A stretch of DNA of 64,000 bases from Cordylochernes scorpioides. Lineage: Eukaryota; Arthropoda; Arachnida; Pseudoscorpiones; Chernetidae. The stretch covers positions 4,337,820 through 4,401,819 of the forward strand of contig CP092880.1 in the NCBI GenBank assembly GCA_030710605.1. Reading direction: 5' to 3'. This document shows positions 63,945 through 64,000 of this stretch, piece after piece; position 1 is the stretch's first letter; every line of letters begins with the position of its first letter. The notes beneath the pieces were generated by a model, which was not told the origin of the DNA, made no database searches, and worked only from the letters and a program-made list of their open reading frames with translations. The translations under genes and the position numbers were made by a program.

Positions 63945-64000
63945 CTTCTTCAATTCCTCGTAGAACATAAAATGGACGTTGGGCTGGTCTCTGATCTTCC
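63945..64000 (-). CDS. Cytosolic sulfotransferase, exon cut by the window edge
   Basis: Minus strand: the open frame ends HFMFYEELKK before a consensus donor AAGAAG|GTGAGT at 63945. VxFxxYExLKKD is the sulfotransferase motif just before the dimerisation region. Phase 0 joins it to DPVESL of the next exon. The upstream exons, with the PAPS 5'-phosphosulfate loop and catalytic His, lie beyond the window. Confidence 0.85.

Overview
This is eukaryotic, repeat-dominated DNA from an invertebrate animal. The evidence is spliced exons with GT-AG borders, an AT-rich background, and mariner, Tc1-like, pogo-like, hAT and Helitron DNA elements beside Ty3/gypsy LTR elements and non-LTR fragments. The styles of transposase and of the retrotransposon C-terminal zinc knuckle suggest an arthropod, possibly a chelicerate; that is an inference, not proven here.

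Layout. 1-14946: a solo LTR, a possible small single-pass membrane protein, a 118-bp minisatellite, head-to-tail non-autonomous Helitrons, a Helitron-ended unit carrying a tRNA-Gly sequence, and a Tc1-like MITE (8790-11869) holding a complete non-coding LTR element (9256-11812). A 77-residue Cys-rich membrane protein and some possible minus-strand exons follow. 14947-34021 and 34122-53192 are the same ~19.07-kb segment, split by exactly 100 N (34022-34121). The first copy stops at the gap and the second starts at it; they differ mainly by single-base indels. This is most simply an unmerged contig or haplotype overlap, giving a real locus of about 44.8 kb. Each copy holds a single-pass membrane ORF, a decayed gypsy pol end, an intronless membrane-anchored short-chain dehydrogenase, two or three MITEs, a non-autonomous Ty3/gypsy element with LTRs, and a mariner. 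53193-64000: a pogo-like MITE with tandem TIR units, inverted repeats with hammerhead-ribozyme-like cores, SINE-like repeats, and the last three exons of a cytosolic sulfotransferase gene (minus strand, running off the right edge).

The host genes best supported are the dehydrogenase and the sulfotransferase; both are small-molecule metabolism enzymes and nothing shows they act together. Nearly everything else is mobile DNA. The points most worth a second look are: (i) the 19-kb duplication across the gap; (ii) two unrelated MITE families whose terminal part, including the TIR, has been amplified in tandem; (iii) several copies of a hammerhead-like core (CUGANGA, hairpin, GAAACGUC), one split by a MITE; (iv) dated nested insertions with readable target duplications. 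All calls come from reading the sequence; no database search was possible.
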